The notes beneath the pieces are model-generated. The model ran no database searches. It worked only from the letters and a program-made list of their open reading frames with translations, and was not told the origin of the DNA. From contig NZ_JARUBP010000001.1 of the NCBI RefSeq assembly GCF_029626225.1, positions 3,596,001 through 3,660,000 on the forward strand: a stretch of 64,000 nt of DNA, written 5' to 3'. This document shows, piece after piece, positions 23,920-32,441 of the stretch. The translations under genes and the position numbers were made by a program. The stretch's first letter is position 1. Every line of letters begins with the position of its first letter. This DNA is from Asanoa sp. WMMD1127. Lineage in GTDB: Bacteria; Actinomycetota; Actinomycetes; Mycobacteriales; Micromonosporaceae.

Positions 23920-25134
23920 GTGGCGAGCCAGGGTCAACGATTCCGCCGTCGGGCGCTGCGTCGCGGCTACAAGGTCGACGAGGTCGACGCGTTCCTCGAC
24001 CGCGTCGAGGCGACCCTGGCCGGCGACCCCATCGGGGCGCCGGTCGGCGCCCAGGAGGTCCACGACGTCGTCTTCCGGGTCCGGTTCGGCGGCTATGACG
24101 AGTGGCAGGTCGACCTGCACCTCGACCGGGTCGAGCGCCAGGTCGGCGAGCTCGAGGAGCGCAACGGGCGCTTCGGCGGCCCTGACCGGATGGGCCTGCC
24201 CGACCGGATGGGTCCGCCGGATCGCATGGGCCCGCCCGACCGTCTTGGTCCGCCCGACCGCATGGGTCCGCCCGATCGTCTCGGCCCGCCCGATCGCATG
24301 GGTCCGCCCGACCGTCTTGGCCCGCCGATCCCGGCGCCGCCGGCCGGCGCGTTCGGTCCGCCGGACCGCAGCGCCGCCACGACGATGGGCGGCGGCCCGC
24401 TGCCGATGCGGCCGGTCCCGAACGACGACCCTTATGCCCGGCCCGGTCCGCCGCCGCCCTACGGCAGTGGCTTCGACGGTGGCGGCGGCTTCGACGGTGG
24501 CTTCGACGGGCCGCGCGGATACGACGGCCCTGGGGGCCCGGGCGGCCCTGGCGGGCCTGGCGGGCCCATGGGTGGTCCGTCCCGCGGGCCGAGCGCGCCC
24601 GGTATGCGCGGGTTCCCGGCCGGTGACGACGGCTACGACGGTCCGGAGCAGCCGGGTCGGCGCGGCCGGATGGACATGACCGCGGAGATCCGCATGCCCG
24701 AGCGGGGCGACGTGGGTCGCGGCGGTCCGGGGCAACCCGGCGGTGGTCCCGGCATGGGTGGCGGCCCGGGCATGGGCCCCGGGGGTCCCGGCATGGGCGG
24801 TCCTGGGCTCGCGATGGGTGGCGGCCCCGCCGGTGGCATGGGCGCGCCCGGCATGGGCGGCCCGCCGCTGATGGGCCCGCCCGGCAGCGACCTGGCCCGC
24901 GTCGACCAGATGCGACGGTCGTTCCAGGTGCGCAGGTTCGGCAGCGGCTACGACCCGTCGCAGGTCGACCGCTTCTTCGAGGACGTGCTGACCGGCATGA
25001 CGGGCCGCGGCCCGGTGCCGACGACCGACGCGGACTTCGACGCGACCCAGTTCGGCCTGGTGCCGGGGGGCTACTTCGAGGCCGAGGTCGAGCAGGCCCT
25101 ACTGGAGGTCCGCGACATCGTCCGGCGCCGCTGA
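23920..25134 (+). CDS. DivIVA-like protein with long low-complexity middle
   Basis: A 404-residue protein with two DivIVA-type segments. The N-terminal one is FRRRALRRGYKVDEVDAFLDRVEATL (residues about 7-32), written here as a pattern of R-x-L-R-R-G-Y and D-A-F-L-D. The C-terminal one is at residues about 333-350 (RRFGSGYDPSQVDRFFEDVL). Between them are a GPPDRM hexapeptide run (about residues 88-148) and a glycine/proline/methionine-rich region (about 150-325). DivIVA-type domains bind curved membrane at poles and division sites. The function is probably cell-wall or polarity scaffolding, but this layout is unusual. The GTG follows AGGAG. Confidence 0.7.
   Translation: MASQGQRFRRRALRRGYKVDEVDAFLDRVEATLAGDPIGAPVGAQEVHDVVFRVRFGGYDEWQVDLHLDRVERQVGELEERNGRFGGPDRMGLPDRMGPPDRMGPPDRLGPPDRMGPPDRLGPPDRMGPPDRLGPPIPAPPAGAFGPPDRSAATTMGGGPLPMRPVPNDDPYARPGPPPPYGSGFDGGGGFDGGFDGPRGYDGPGGPGGPGGPGGPMGGPSRGPSAPGMRGFPAGDDGYDGPEQPGRRGRMDMTAEIRMPERGDVGRGGPGQPGGGPGMGGGPGMGPGGPGMGGPGLAMGGGPAGGMGAPGMGGPPLMGPPGSDLARVDQMRRSFQVRRFGSGYDPSQVDRFFEDVLTGMTGRGPVPTTDADFDATQFGLVPGGYFEAEVEQALLEVRDIVRRR
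24180..24330 (+). repeat. 18-bp in-frame tandem repeat (GPPDRM/L)
   Basis: About eight degenerate copies of GGTCCGCCCGACCGCATG or a variant encode a GPPDRM/GPPDRL hexapeptide ladder in the DivIVA-like gene. The period of 18 keeps the reading frame. Confidence 0.8.
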
Positions 25135-25148
25135 GCTGTTCGTTGTCT

Positions 25149-25184
25149 CCGCCCGCCTGGCCACGCCGGGCGGGCGGATTCGTT
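25149..25184 (+). terminator. Terminator after DivIVA-like gene
   Basis: CCGCCCGCC (25149-25157) pairs with GGCGGGCGG (25169-25177) and is followed by ATTCGTTTTC. This is a convincing intrinsic terminator 15 bases past the stop. Confidence 0.75.
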
Positions 25185-25260
25185 TTCTGCGCCTGCGCCA
25201 ATTTGGAGTGGTGAAGGGAGCAAGCGATCGGCGGCCGCGTCTGACTGTGGTGCGCGGGGC

Positions 25261-25330
25261 TGGCAGCGAAGCGGAGCGAGCGGTCCCCGGCGGGAGCGAC
25301 GGTCCGGACCCCCGGCAGACCCGGGACAGC
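25261..25330 (+). repeat. Dispersed intergenic repeat, copy B
   Basis: TGGCAGCGAAGCGGAGCGAG followed by CGGTCC, GGCGGGAGCGACGGTC and CGGACC. This is the same element as copies A, C and D. Confidence 0.75.
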
Positions 25331-25353
25331 CTGGCTCTGGGTGTGACCCGGTG

Positions 25354-25587
25354 TCAGCCGCGCTCGGAGCGGAGGCCGACGCGGCGGAGGGCGGCGTCGC
25401 CGATGACGGCGAGGATCAGGGCCGCGGCGATGCCGTTGAGCCAGATGCGCTCGACGCCGGTGACCTCGTTGTTGCAGAACTGCATCAGCACCAGAGAGAT
25501 CGCGACGACGACGGCACCGATCCGGCCGCCCTTGCGGTGGCCCGGCTTCCTCTGGTCAGGCGCGATGACCGGCTCGTGCTCTGCCAC
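25354..25587 (-). CDS. Small two-helix membrane protein
   Basis: A 77-residue protein with two predicted membrane segments: around IGAVVVAISLVLMQFC and IWLNGIAAALILAVIGDAAL. The GTG start at 25587 is decided by the strong ribosome binding site GGGAGGAG before it. Similar short proteins occur widely in actinobacteria but I cannot name the family with confidence. It is divergent from the MBL-Rieske gene. Confidence 0.65.
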   Translation of the reverse strand: MAEHEPVIAPDQRKPGHRKGGRIGAVVVAISLVLMQFCNNEVTGVERIWLNGIAAALILAVIGDAALRRVGLRSERG

Positions 25588-25726
25588 CTCGTGGCTCCTC
25601 CCTCGGCTGGGTGCGGAGATCAGTGTGGCACGCCCGTGGCGTCGAGGATCGGGCACCCCGGCTCGTCGGGTAGCGTTTTCGCCGTACGACCGACGACGCT
25701 TTTGATCTTCTTGGGGGTTTGCTGCC

Positions 25727-27328
25727 GTGCGAGTGACCGGGACGGGACACGCCAGCATGCGGATCGACACCCCGGCGGGGAGCATCCTCTGTGACCCCTG
25801 GGTCAACCCCGCGTACTTCGCGTCGTGGTTCCCCTTTCCCGACAACTCGCTGCTCGACTGGGAGACGCTCGGGCAGGTCGACTATCTCTACCTGAGCCAC
25901 CTGCACCGCGACCACTTCGACGCGGCGCACCTCAAGCGCTTCATCTCGAAGGACGCGCGGGTGCTGCTGCCGGAGTACCCGACCAGCGAGCTCGAGGACG
26001 AGCTGCGCGAGCTGGGCTTCAAGCACTTCATCAAGACGGTGACCGAAGAGGTCGTCGAGCTCGACGGCGGCTTGAAGGTCATGATCCAGGCCTTGACGTC
26101 GCCGACGGACGGGCCGATCGGTGACTCGTCGCTGTGGGTGGAGTACGACGGCGTGCGGCTGCTCAACCAGAACGACGCGCGCCCGACCGACCTGTCGCTG
26201 TTCGCCTCGCTCGGTCACGTGCACGCGCACATGCTGCAGTTCTCGGGCGCCATCTGGTACCCGATGGTCTACGAGCTGCCGCAGGCCGCCAAGACCGCGT
26301 TCGGCAAGCAGAAGCGCGACCGGCAGTTCGACCGGACGTGGCGTTACATCGACGACCTGAAGGCGTCGCACGTCTTCCCGATCGCCGGGCCGCCCTGCTT
26401 CCTCGACGACGAGCTGTGGCAGTTCAACGACATCTTCGGCGACGAGGGCAACATCTTCCCGGACCAGTCGGTCTTCATGAAGGAGTACGCCAAGGTCGGC
26501 GGCACCAACGGTGTCGTCCTCCTGCCCGGCAGCGTCTCGGAGATCACGACGACGTCCATCGAGACGACCCACCCGACCGACGTCGACGAGTTCTTCGCCA
26601 ACAAAGCCGCGCACCTCGAGGAGATGCGTGAGCGCAAGCGGCCGATCATCGCGGCCGAGAAGGCGTCGTGGCGGCACCCCGAGATCGACGTCCTCAAGGA
26701 GATGAAGCGGCGGATCGAGCCGCTCCTCGAGGAGTCGATCTATCTGGCCAAGGGCGTCGGGGGTCCGGTCCGGTTCGACCTGGTCGGCTACGACGGTGAC
26801 TCGGTCGAGTCGATCGTCGTGGACTTCCCGGGCAAGGAGGTCCGGCGGTACGCGGACGAGAAGGTCCGCTACCGCTTCCGCACCGAGCGCGCGCTCGTCG
26901 AGCACCTCCTTTTCATCGACGAGGTGGACTGGGTCAACTCGCTGTTCCTCTCGTGCCGCTTCTCGGCGGCCCGGATCGGGCAGTACAACGAGTTCGTCTA
27001 CGCCTTCTTCAAGTGCCTGTCCGAAGAGCGCCTGCAGTACGCCGAGGGCTGGTATGACGAGCACGAGCGCACCACCGACGCCGAGGACATCACCCTCGGC
27101 GACTGGGTCGTGCAGCGGCGCTGCCCGCACCTGAAGGCCGACCTCACCCGCTTCGGCATCGTCGACGGCGACCAGCTGACCTGCCAGCTGCACGGGTGGC
27201 GGTTCGACCTGCCGAGCGGGCGGTGCCTGACCGGCGTCGGCCACCAGATCCGGGCCCGCCGCGTCGGCGAGCCGGCGGCCACCGCTGCCGAGGGGGAGAC
27301 CCCGGAGGCGGCCACCGCGCAGGCTTAG
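25727..27328 (+). CDS. MBL-fold hydrolase with C-terminal Rieske domain
   Basis: A 533-residue protein that joins a metallo-beta-lactamase fold (HLHRDH, residues 58-63, the HxHxDH metal motif) to a Rieske [2Fe-2S] domain (C466-x-H468 and C486-x2-H489). This domain pairing resembles CMP-sialic-acid hydroxylase-like proteins, which combine an MBL-type and a Rieske domain. The substrate here is unknown. A hydroxylase or related redox enzyme is the best guess; it would need a reductase encoded elsewhere. It starts with GTG and is divergent from the small membrane protein gene. Confidence 0.8.
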   Translation: MRVTGTGHASMRIDTPAGSILCDPWVNPAYFASWFPFPDNSLLDWETLGQVDYLYLSHLHRDHFDAAHLKRFISKDARVLLPEYPTSELEDELRELGFKHFIKTVTEEVVELDGGLKVMIQALTSPTDGPIGDSSLWVEYDGVRLLNQNDARPTDLSLFASLGHVHAHMLQFSGAIWYPMVYELPQAAKTAFGKQKRDRQFDRTWRYIDDLKASHVFPIAGPPCFLDDELWQFNDIFGDEGNIFPDQSVFMKEYAKVGGTNGVVLLPGSVSEITTTSIETTHPTDVDEFFANKAAHLEEMRERKRPIIAAEKASWRHPEIDVLKEMKRRIEPLLEESIYLAKGVGGPVRFDLVGYDGDSVESIVVDFPGKEVRRYADEKVRYRFRTERALVEHLLFIDEVDWVNSLFLSCRFSAARIGQYNEFVYAFFKCLSEERLQYAEGWYDEHERTTDAEDITLGDWVVQRRCPHLKADLTRFGIVDGDQLTCQLHGWRFDLPSGRCLTGVGHQIRARRVGEPAATAAEGETPEAATAQA

Positions 27329-27338
27329 CCGCGGGCGG

Positions 27339-27387
27339 CGCCTGTCCGCTGGGCGGCGCCGGGGGCGCCCGTCCGCTGGGCGGGCGC
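27339..27387. terminator. Double hairpin between convergent genes
   Basis: GCGCC-GTCCGCTGGGC-type sequences occur twice. The second forms GCGCCCG (27365-27371) with CGGGCGC (27381-27387) around a 9-nt loop. They lie between the MBL-Rieske gene and the convergent GyrI-like gene, and may end transcription from both sides. Confidence 0.5.
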
Positions 27388-27388
27388 G

Positions 27389-27877
27389 TCAGCGTAGTAG
27401 GAAGGCGAGCTCCGTCTCCCACTTGTCGATCGGCACCTCGGCCGGGTGGGTGTGGTAGATCTCCAGCCGGCACCGCCACACGTCGCCGGCGGGGGAGTCG
27501 TGCTGGTCGAACTCGAGGTCGCGTTCGTGGGCCCAGCTCAACAGGTCGGCGGTCACCTGGAGCAGCTCGTCGGGATGGCCGACGTGGGTGACCGTCGCAT
27601 AGCGGCCCGCGGGTAGGACGTCGGAGAAGATCTCGCCGCTGCCCCCGACCGGCATGTTGACCGGGACGCCGGCCTCGATCTCCAGCTCGCGATCCATGTC
27701 GATCACGTTGTATTTGAGGAACGGCGCGCCGGCCGGGGCGAGGCCCCGTTGACGTAGGAAGGCCAGCACCTCCGGGATGCGGTCGGCGATGTCGGCGATG
27801 GAGCTCATCGTCACCGTGCGCTTGATGGCGACGTAGTCCTGCGCCGGACGGTCGGTCACGCTGGCCTCGATGGTCAC
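27389..27877 (-). CDS. GyrI-like small-molecule-binding domain protein
   Basis: A 162-residue protein with the GyrI/AraC effector-binding-like fold. It has an early RPAQDYVAIKRTVTM block, a middle FLKYNVIDMDRELEIEAGVPV and the end CRLEIYHTHPAEVPIDKWETEL, all typical. Stand-alone versions bind small ligands or act as sensors or hydrolases. The GTG start at 27877 follows a GAGGAGGA ribosome binding site. It lies downstream of a tetR gene on the same strand, but 70 bases separate them, so a common operon is possible but not certain. Confidence 0.75.
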   Translation of the reverse strand: MTIEASVTDRPAQDYVAIKRTVTMSSIADIADRIPEVLAFLRQRGLAPAGAPFLKYNVIDMDRELEIEAGVPVNMPVGGSGEIFSDVLPAGRYATVTHVGHPDELLQVTADLLSWAHERDLEFDQHDSPAGDVWRCRLEIYHTHPAEVPIDKWETELAFLLR

Positions 27878-27948
27878 GGCCGGTCCTCCTCGGTGGCTCG
27901 TTGCGACGCGACCATTATGGGTGCGGCCACCGACAGAAACCGGCCGGC

Positions 27949-28662
27949 TCAGTCGGGTGGGCCGTGTCCGGTGAACTGATCCACGTACGCGTGCAGCTCC
28001 ATCTCGAAAAACGCTCCCGGGTCGGACACCGCCCAGCGCAGGTGGTGAAAGACCTCCATCGACACCAGCCCGTAGAGCCGTGACCACCCGCTGAGGAACG
28101 CCCAGGCGACCTCGATCGGCACCTCTTCGCCGTGGCTCGCGCGCAGCGGCTCGAGATGGGCGGCGAGGCGCTCCTCCATCAGCGACCGCGGCGGGGTCGG
28201 ATAGCGCTCGCGCAGCCAGAGCGCGTTGATCGTCTCCATGAACGGCCGGCCGAACTCGACGCCGGGGTGGTTCTCCTCGTCGAAGCTCTCCTGGAAGGCC
28301 TGGATGCCGGGCAACGGACTGCCGAGGATGAGGCCGAACTCGGCCGGGTGCGCGACCGACCAGCCGCGAAAGGCGTGGGCCATGGCCTTGATCTGCGCCA
28401 CCGGGTCGTCGCCGGCGTCCTGCTTGGCCGCGATCACCACCTCGGACAGCTCGACATAGAGATCGCCGGCCAGTGCCTCGACCAGCGCGTCGAGGCTGTC
28501 GAAGTAACGGTAGATCGCGGGCGCCGTCATCCCCATCTCGCGGGCGATGGCGCGCAGGGAGATCGCCTCGGGGCCGCCCATGACCAGCAGGCGGCGGGCC
28601 TCGTCCTTGATTTCGGAGAGGGTCGAGGTGCGAAGGCGCTCACGCCGGGTCGGCGCGCTCAA
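27949..28662 (-). CDS. TetR family repressor of the adjacent MMPL exporter
   Basis: A 237-residue TetR regulator. The N-terminal helix-turn-helix is SLRAIAREMGMTAPAIYRYF (residues about 36-55). The C-terminal domain resembles the WHG-type group. It is divergent from the MMPL exporter gene. The shared gap holds a perfect 10-bp inverted repeat on the MMPL promoter, so it most likely represses the exporter until a ligand binds. The TTG start at 28662 has GGGAG upstream; no other in-frame start keeps the whole helix-turn-helix. Confidence 0.88.
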   Translation of the reverse strand: MSAPTRRERLRTSTLSEIKDEARRLLVMGGPEAISLRAIAREMGMTAPAIYRYFDSLDALVEALAGDLYVELSEVVIAAKQDAGDDPVAQIKAMAHAFRGWSVAHPAEFGLILGSPLPGIQAFQESFDEENHPGVEFGRPFMETINALWLRERYPTPPRSLMEERLAAHLEPLRASHGEEVPIEVAWAFLSGWSRLYGLVSMEVFHHLRWAVSDPGAFFEMELHAYVDQFTGHGPPD

Positions 28663-28675
28663 TCAGCGAACTCCC

Positions 28676-28715
28676 TTGACTCACGAGAACGCCGTTGCCA
28701 TAGTTAACGGCGTTC
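28676..28715 (+). promoter_or_regulatory. MMPL promoter with overlapping TetR operator
   Basis: TTGACT (28676-28681), a 17-nt spacer and CATAGT (28699-28704) form a good vegetative promoter reading into the exporter gene. GAACGCCGTT (28687-28696) and its perfect complement AACGGCGTTC (28706-28715), 9 nt apart, cover the spacer and the -10 box. A related half-site AACGCTGTTC follows at 28724-28733. Confidence 0.8.
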
Positions 28716-28763
28716 ATCTTCCTAACGCTGTTCGTAGTTTTGCACAGATCTCTGGGGGGATCC

Positions 28764-30941
28764 ATGTTCGCGTGGTGGGGGCGGGCGGTGGTCCGGTTCC
28801 GCTGGGGGGTGCTGGCTGCGGCCGCGGTGCTGGTCCTGGTCGGCGCGGCCTGGGGCTCGGGCGTCTTCGGCTCGCTGACGGGCGGTGGTTTCGAGGACCC
28901 CAACGCCGAGTCGACGCAGTTCCGCGAGCGCACCATCGCCGAGCTCGGCAACCAGGACGTCGACGTGCTGGTGCTCTATTCCAGCCCGACCGTGGTCGTC
29001 GACGATCCGAGCTTCCGTGACCCGGTCACCGCGACCCTGACGAAGGTCCGCGCGCTGCCCGAGGTCGCGAGCGTGACCAGCTTCTACGACACGCAGTCAC
29101 CGGCGCTGGTCTCCGGCGACCGGCGCTCCACCTACGCGATGGTGCAGCTGCGGGCGACAGACCCGGACGGCAAGACCACGGCGTACGAGGCGATCGAGCC
29201 GGAGTTGGCCGCTGCCGGCATCACCACGCGGACCGGTGGCACCATCCCGTTCCTCCACGAGGCCAACAAACAGACCAGCGAAGACCTGGCGCGCGCGGAG
29301 ATGTTCTCGCTCCCGGTGCTGCTCGTCCTGCTGATCCTCATCTTCGGTGGCCTCGCCGCCGCCGCGACGCCGTTGATGATCGGCGGCATCGCGATCCTCG
29401 GCTCGCTCGTCGTCGTGCGGCTGATCAACATGATCACCGACGTGTCCGTCTTCGCGATCAACATCATCACGTTGATCGGGCTGGGCATGGCGGTCGACTA
29501 TGCGCTGTTCATCGTGAGCCGGTTCCGCGAGGAGCTGGCCGCGGGCCACGAGCCGCCAGCCGCGATCGCGCGCACCATGGCCACCGCTGGTCGCACGGTC
29601 CTCGTCTCCGGCCTGACCATCGCCCTGGCCCTGGCCAGCTTGCTGATCTTCCCGCAGTCGTTCCTGCGCTCGATGGGCTTCGGCGGCCTGGCCGCCGTGC
29701 TGGTCGCGATGCTGGCCGCGCTCACCGCGCTGCCGGCCCTGCTCGCGGTGCTCGGGCACCGGATCAACGCGCTGCGCATCCCGTTGCCCTGGCGCCGCGG
29801 TGGCGAGCGCGCCAGCGGCGACGGCGCGTGGGCACGGATCGCGCGGAGCGTGATGCGCCGACCGATCGTCTACGCGGCGGGCGTCATCGTCGTGCTCGCG
29901 GTGCTGGCCTCGCCGGTGCTGCGGATCGGGTTCGGCGGCTTCGACGAGCGCGTGCTTCCGCCCGGCGCCGAGCCACGCGTGGTGTCCGACGCGATCAGCG
30001 CCGACTTCGCCGGGGGCACGGTCGGGCCGATCGAGGTGCTCGTGTCCGGCGGCGGCGAGGCCGAGGCGCAGCGGCTGGCGTCGACCATCGGCACGCTGCC
30101 CGACGTCACCGGGGTCCAGCCGTCGGCCGAGGCCGGCGGGTCGACGCTGCTCAACGTCACCTACGAGGGCGAGTCGACCGGCGACGCGGCGCAGGGCGTC
30201 GTCCGGGCGATCCGCGACCTGCCGGAGCCTGCGGGCGTCGACATCCTGGTCGGCGGGCGCACGGCCGCCGACCTTGACCTGATCGACAGCCTGGTCGCGC
30301 ATCTGCCGTGGATGGCCCTGATCATGGCGTCCGCGACGCTGATCCTGCTCTTCCTGGCGTTCGGTTCGATCGTGCTGCCGATCAAGGCGGTCCTGATGAA
30401 CCTCGTCTCCATCGGCGCCTCGTTCGGCGTGGTCGTCTGGATCTTCCAGGACGGGCACTTCGCCGACTTCCTCGGCTTCACCCCGACCGGCTTCATCGAA
30501 CCCAGCAATCCGATCCTGATGCTGGCCGTCCTGTTCGGCCTGGCGACTGACTACGAGGTGTTCCTGCTGTCCCGGGTACGCGAGGAGTGGGACCGCACCG
30601 GCGACAACACGGCATCGGTCGCGACCGGCCTGCAACACACGGGCCGCATCATCACCGCCGCGGCGCTGCTGCTGATCGTGGTGGTGGCCGGCTTCGCCAG
30701 CGGCGGGATCGCCTTCATCAAGCTGATCGGCATCGGCATGATCGTCGCGATCATCGTCGACGCCACCCTCGTGCGGCTCCTGCTGGTGCCGGCGACCATG
30801 CGACTACTCGGGCGCTGGAACTGGTGGGCGCCTGGTCCGTTGGGCGCGATCTACCGCCGTTTCGGCATCCGCGAGCTGGAGCCACACCCTGGGGCCCCGG
30901 CCAAGGAGGAAGCGCTGGCCGGGACGAGCGGCCCGAGCTGA
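28764..30941 (+). CDS. MMPL family RND transporter
   Basis: A 725-residue exporter of the MMPL family, which moves lipids or hydrophobic compounds across the membrane using the proton gradient. The two halves each start with a membrane segment and an extracytoplasmic loop, followed by five more helices; the GMAVDYALFIVSRFREE block near residue 246 and the GLATDYEVFLLSRVREEW block near residue 593 are the paired proton-relay motifs. I chose the ATG at 28764 because GGGGGGAT lies just upstream. Control by the divergent TetR protein is likely. The cargo is unknown. Confidence 0.9.
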   Translation: MFAWWGRAVVRFRWGVLAAAAVLVLVGAAWGSGVFGSLTGGGFEDPNAESTQFRERTIAELGNQDVDVLVLYSSPTVVVDDPSFRDPVTATLTKVRALPEVASVTSFYDTQSPALVSGDRRSTYAMVQLRATDPDGKTTAYEAIEPELAAAGITTRTGGTIPFLHEANKQTSEDLARAEMFSLPVLLVLLILIFGGLAAAATPLMIGGIAILGSLVVVRLINMITDVSVFAINIITLIGLGMAVDYALFIVSRFREELAAGHEPPAAIARTMATAGRTVLVSGLTIALALASLLIFPQSFLRSMGFGGLAAVLVAMLAALTALPALLAVLGHRINALRIPLPWRRGGERASGDGAWARIARSVMRRPIVYAAGVIVVLAVLASPVLRIGFGGFDERVLPPGAEPRVVSDAISADFAGGTVGPIEVLVSGGGEAEAQRLASTIGTLPDVTGVQPSAEAGGSTLLNVTYEGESTGDAAQGVVRAIRDLPEPAGVDILVGGRTAADLDLIDSLVAHLPWMALIMASATLILLFLAFGSIVLPIKAVLMNLVSIGASFGVVVWIFQDGHFADFLGFTPTGFIEPSNPILMLAVLFGLATDYEVFLLSRVREEWDRTGDNTASVATGLQHTGRIITAAALLLIVVVAGFASGGIAFIKLIGIGMIVAIIVDATLVRLLLVPATMRLLGRWNWWAPGPLGAIYRRFGIRELEPHPGAPAKEEALAGTSGPS

Positions 30942-30959
30942 AGCCGCTTCCGGCGGCGG

Positions 30960-31802
30960 TCAGGTCGCGGGGTTGGGTTGCGCGGTGGCGCGGCGCTTGG
31001 CGAGGGCCTCGTTGAGCGCCAACGTTCCCGAATAGCCGGCCAGGACGATGACGTGGAACAGGTAGAGCCACAGCAGGACCGCCACGATGGCGCCCACGGG
31101 GTCCAGGCCGCCGAAGGGGATGCCGAGGTCCAGCGGGAACGAGGTGAACAGGACGAAGCCGTGCAGGAAGCCGGAGAGGTTCGCGGCCGTGAACGAGCCC
31201 ACCAGGCAGGTGGGGCGCCAGTCCGGGCGGCCCGGGCCGACCACGCGGAAGACCCAGATCAGCACCGGGGTGAGGACCAGCCAGACAGCGAGAAAGGAGA
31301 GGATGACGCCGAGGGCCAGCGACCAGCCGCCGCGGCGTACCAGGCCGGTGGTGTAGGGCAGCGACGCGATCGTGGCCAGGACCAGCGCGGGCGCCGGGGC
31401 CAGCAGGGGCAGCAGCAGGATGCGGCCGCGCCAGCCGATCAGGCGTTCGTCGGCCGGTCGGGCGACCGAGACGAACGCCCGTCGTAGGCCCTCGCCGTAG
31501 AACGATGCCGGCAGCAGCGACGCCAGCGCCAGCAACGGTGTCAGCGACAGGCCCGTCTCGATCAGGGCCCCGGCGGCGCGGTCGGCGCCGATCTCGGCCG
31601 GCAGGGTCTCCACCGCATAGGAGGTCAGGCGGCGTACCCGGTCCGCGCCGGCGATCAGGCCGGTGAGCCAGAGCGCGAGCAGCGACACCGGCACGATCGC
31701 GATCGCGGCGTAGAACGTGATGGCCGCGGCGTGCAGCGACAGGTCCCGGCCGCGCAGGGGCGCGAACGCGGCGCGCGCCACCCTTCGCAGCCCCTCGACC
31801 AT
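30960..31802 (-). CDS. YihY/BrkB-like membrane protein
   Basis: A 280-residue integral membrane protein with six predicted helices. The N-terminal LSLHAAAITFYAAIAIVPVSLLALW is the family hallmark (pattern A-A-x-x-F-Y-A-x-x-x-x-P). Members of this family (formerly misnamed ribonuclease BN) have no settled function. It converges on the MMPL gene and is divergent from the GNAT gene at 31853. The ATG at 31802 agrees with the family start. Confidence 0.85.
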   Translation of the reverse strand: MVEGLRRVARAAFAPLRGRDLSLHAAAITFYAAIAIVPVSLLALWLTGLIAGADRVRRLTSYAVETLPAEIGADRAAGALIETGLSLTPLLALASLLPASFYGEGLRRAFVSVARPADERLIGWRGRILLLPLLAPAPALVLATIASLPYTTGLVRRGGWSLALGVILSFLAVWLVLTPVLIWVFRVVGPGRPDWRPTCLVGSFTAANLSGFLHGFVLFTSFPLDLGIPFGGLDPVGAIVAVLLWLYLFHVIVLAGYSGTLALNEALAKRRATAQPNPAT

Positions 31803-31838
31803 GCCCTCACTTTCCCTGGAAAGGCGCCCGACACTCGT

Positions 31839-31844
31839 TAGCAT
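31839..31844 (+). promoter_or_regulatory. -10 box TAGCAT, leaderless start for GNAT gene
   Basis: TAGCAT ends 8 nt before the ATG at 31853. Confidence 0.4.
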
Positions 31845-31852
31845 CCCTGCAC

Positions 31853-32410
31853 ATGACGGTCTTCGAGACGGATCGCCTGATCGTTCGGCAGTGGACGGAG
31901 AGCGACGCCGATGTCGCTCGGGTCTTCGACATGATGTCGCGCTGGGAAGTTGCCCGGTGGCTCGGTGCCCACCCACGGACACTTGAAACCGAGACCGAGG
32001 CGCGCACCATGATGCGCCGCTGGCAGGAGCGGGCGTCGCCGGACGGCCAGCAGGGGATCTGGGCGGTCGACGTGCGCGACACCGGGGTGACGGTGGGCTC
32101 GGTGCTTGTCGTACCCCTGCCCGGTGTCGACGACAAACCCACCACGGACATCGAGGTCGGCTGGCACCTGCACCCCGACTCCTGGGGGCACGGCTACGCC
32201 ACCGAAGCGGGTCGCGCCGCCATCGACCGCGCGTTCGCCGCGGGGCTGAGCGAGATCTTCGCGGTCATCCGTGCGGGCAACACGCCGTCGGTCGCCGTCG
32301 CCCGCCGCCTGGGCATGACCCCGATCGGCACACAAACGCGCTGGTACGGCGGCATCGAGCTCGACACCTACCGGCTGGCCGCCGACGACAACCGGGGACC
32401 CGCCCAGTAA
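31853..32410 (+). CDS. GNAT acetyltransferase, RimJ/RimL-like
   Basis: A 185-residue acetyltransferase. The RimJ/RimL-type core begins FETDRLIVRQWTESDAD. The acetyl-CoA loop is in DSWGHGYATEAGRAAIDRAF, followed by AGNTPSVAVARRLGM. Such enzymes acetylate N-termini of ribosomal proteins, other proteins or small molecules. The target is not predictable. It starts 50 bases from the divergent YihY gene. Confidence 0.88.
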   Translation: MTVFETDRLIVRQWTESDADVARVFDMMSRWEVARWLGAHPRTLETETEARTMMRRWQERASPDGQQGIWAVDVRDTGVTVGSVLVVPLPGVDDKPTTDIEVGWHLHPDSWGHGYATEAGRAAIDRAFAAGLSEIFAVIRAGNTPSVAVARRLGMTPIGTQTRWYGGIELDTYRLAADDNRGPAQ

Positions 32411-32428
32411 CGGAGCGGATCATCGCCC

Positions 32429-32434
32429 TACCCT
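32429..32434 (+). promoter_or_regulatory. -10 box TACCCT, leaderless start for YcxB-like gene
   Basis: TACCCT ends 7 nt before the GTG at 32442. Confidence 0.4.
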
Positions 32435-32441
32435 GTCCGCC

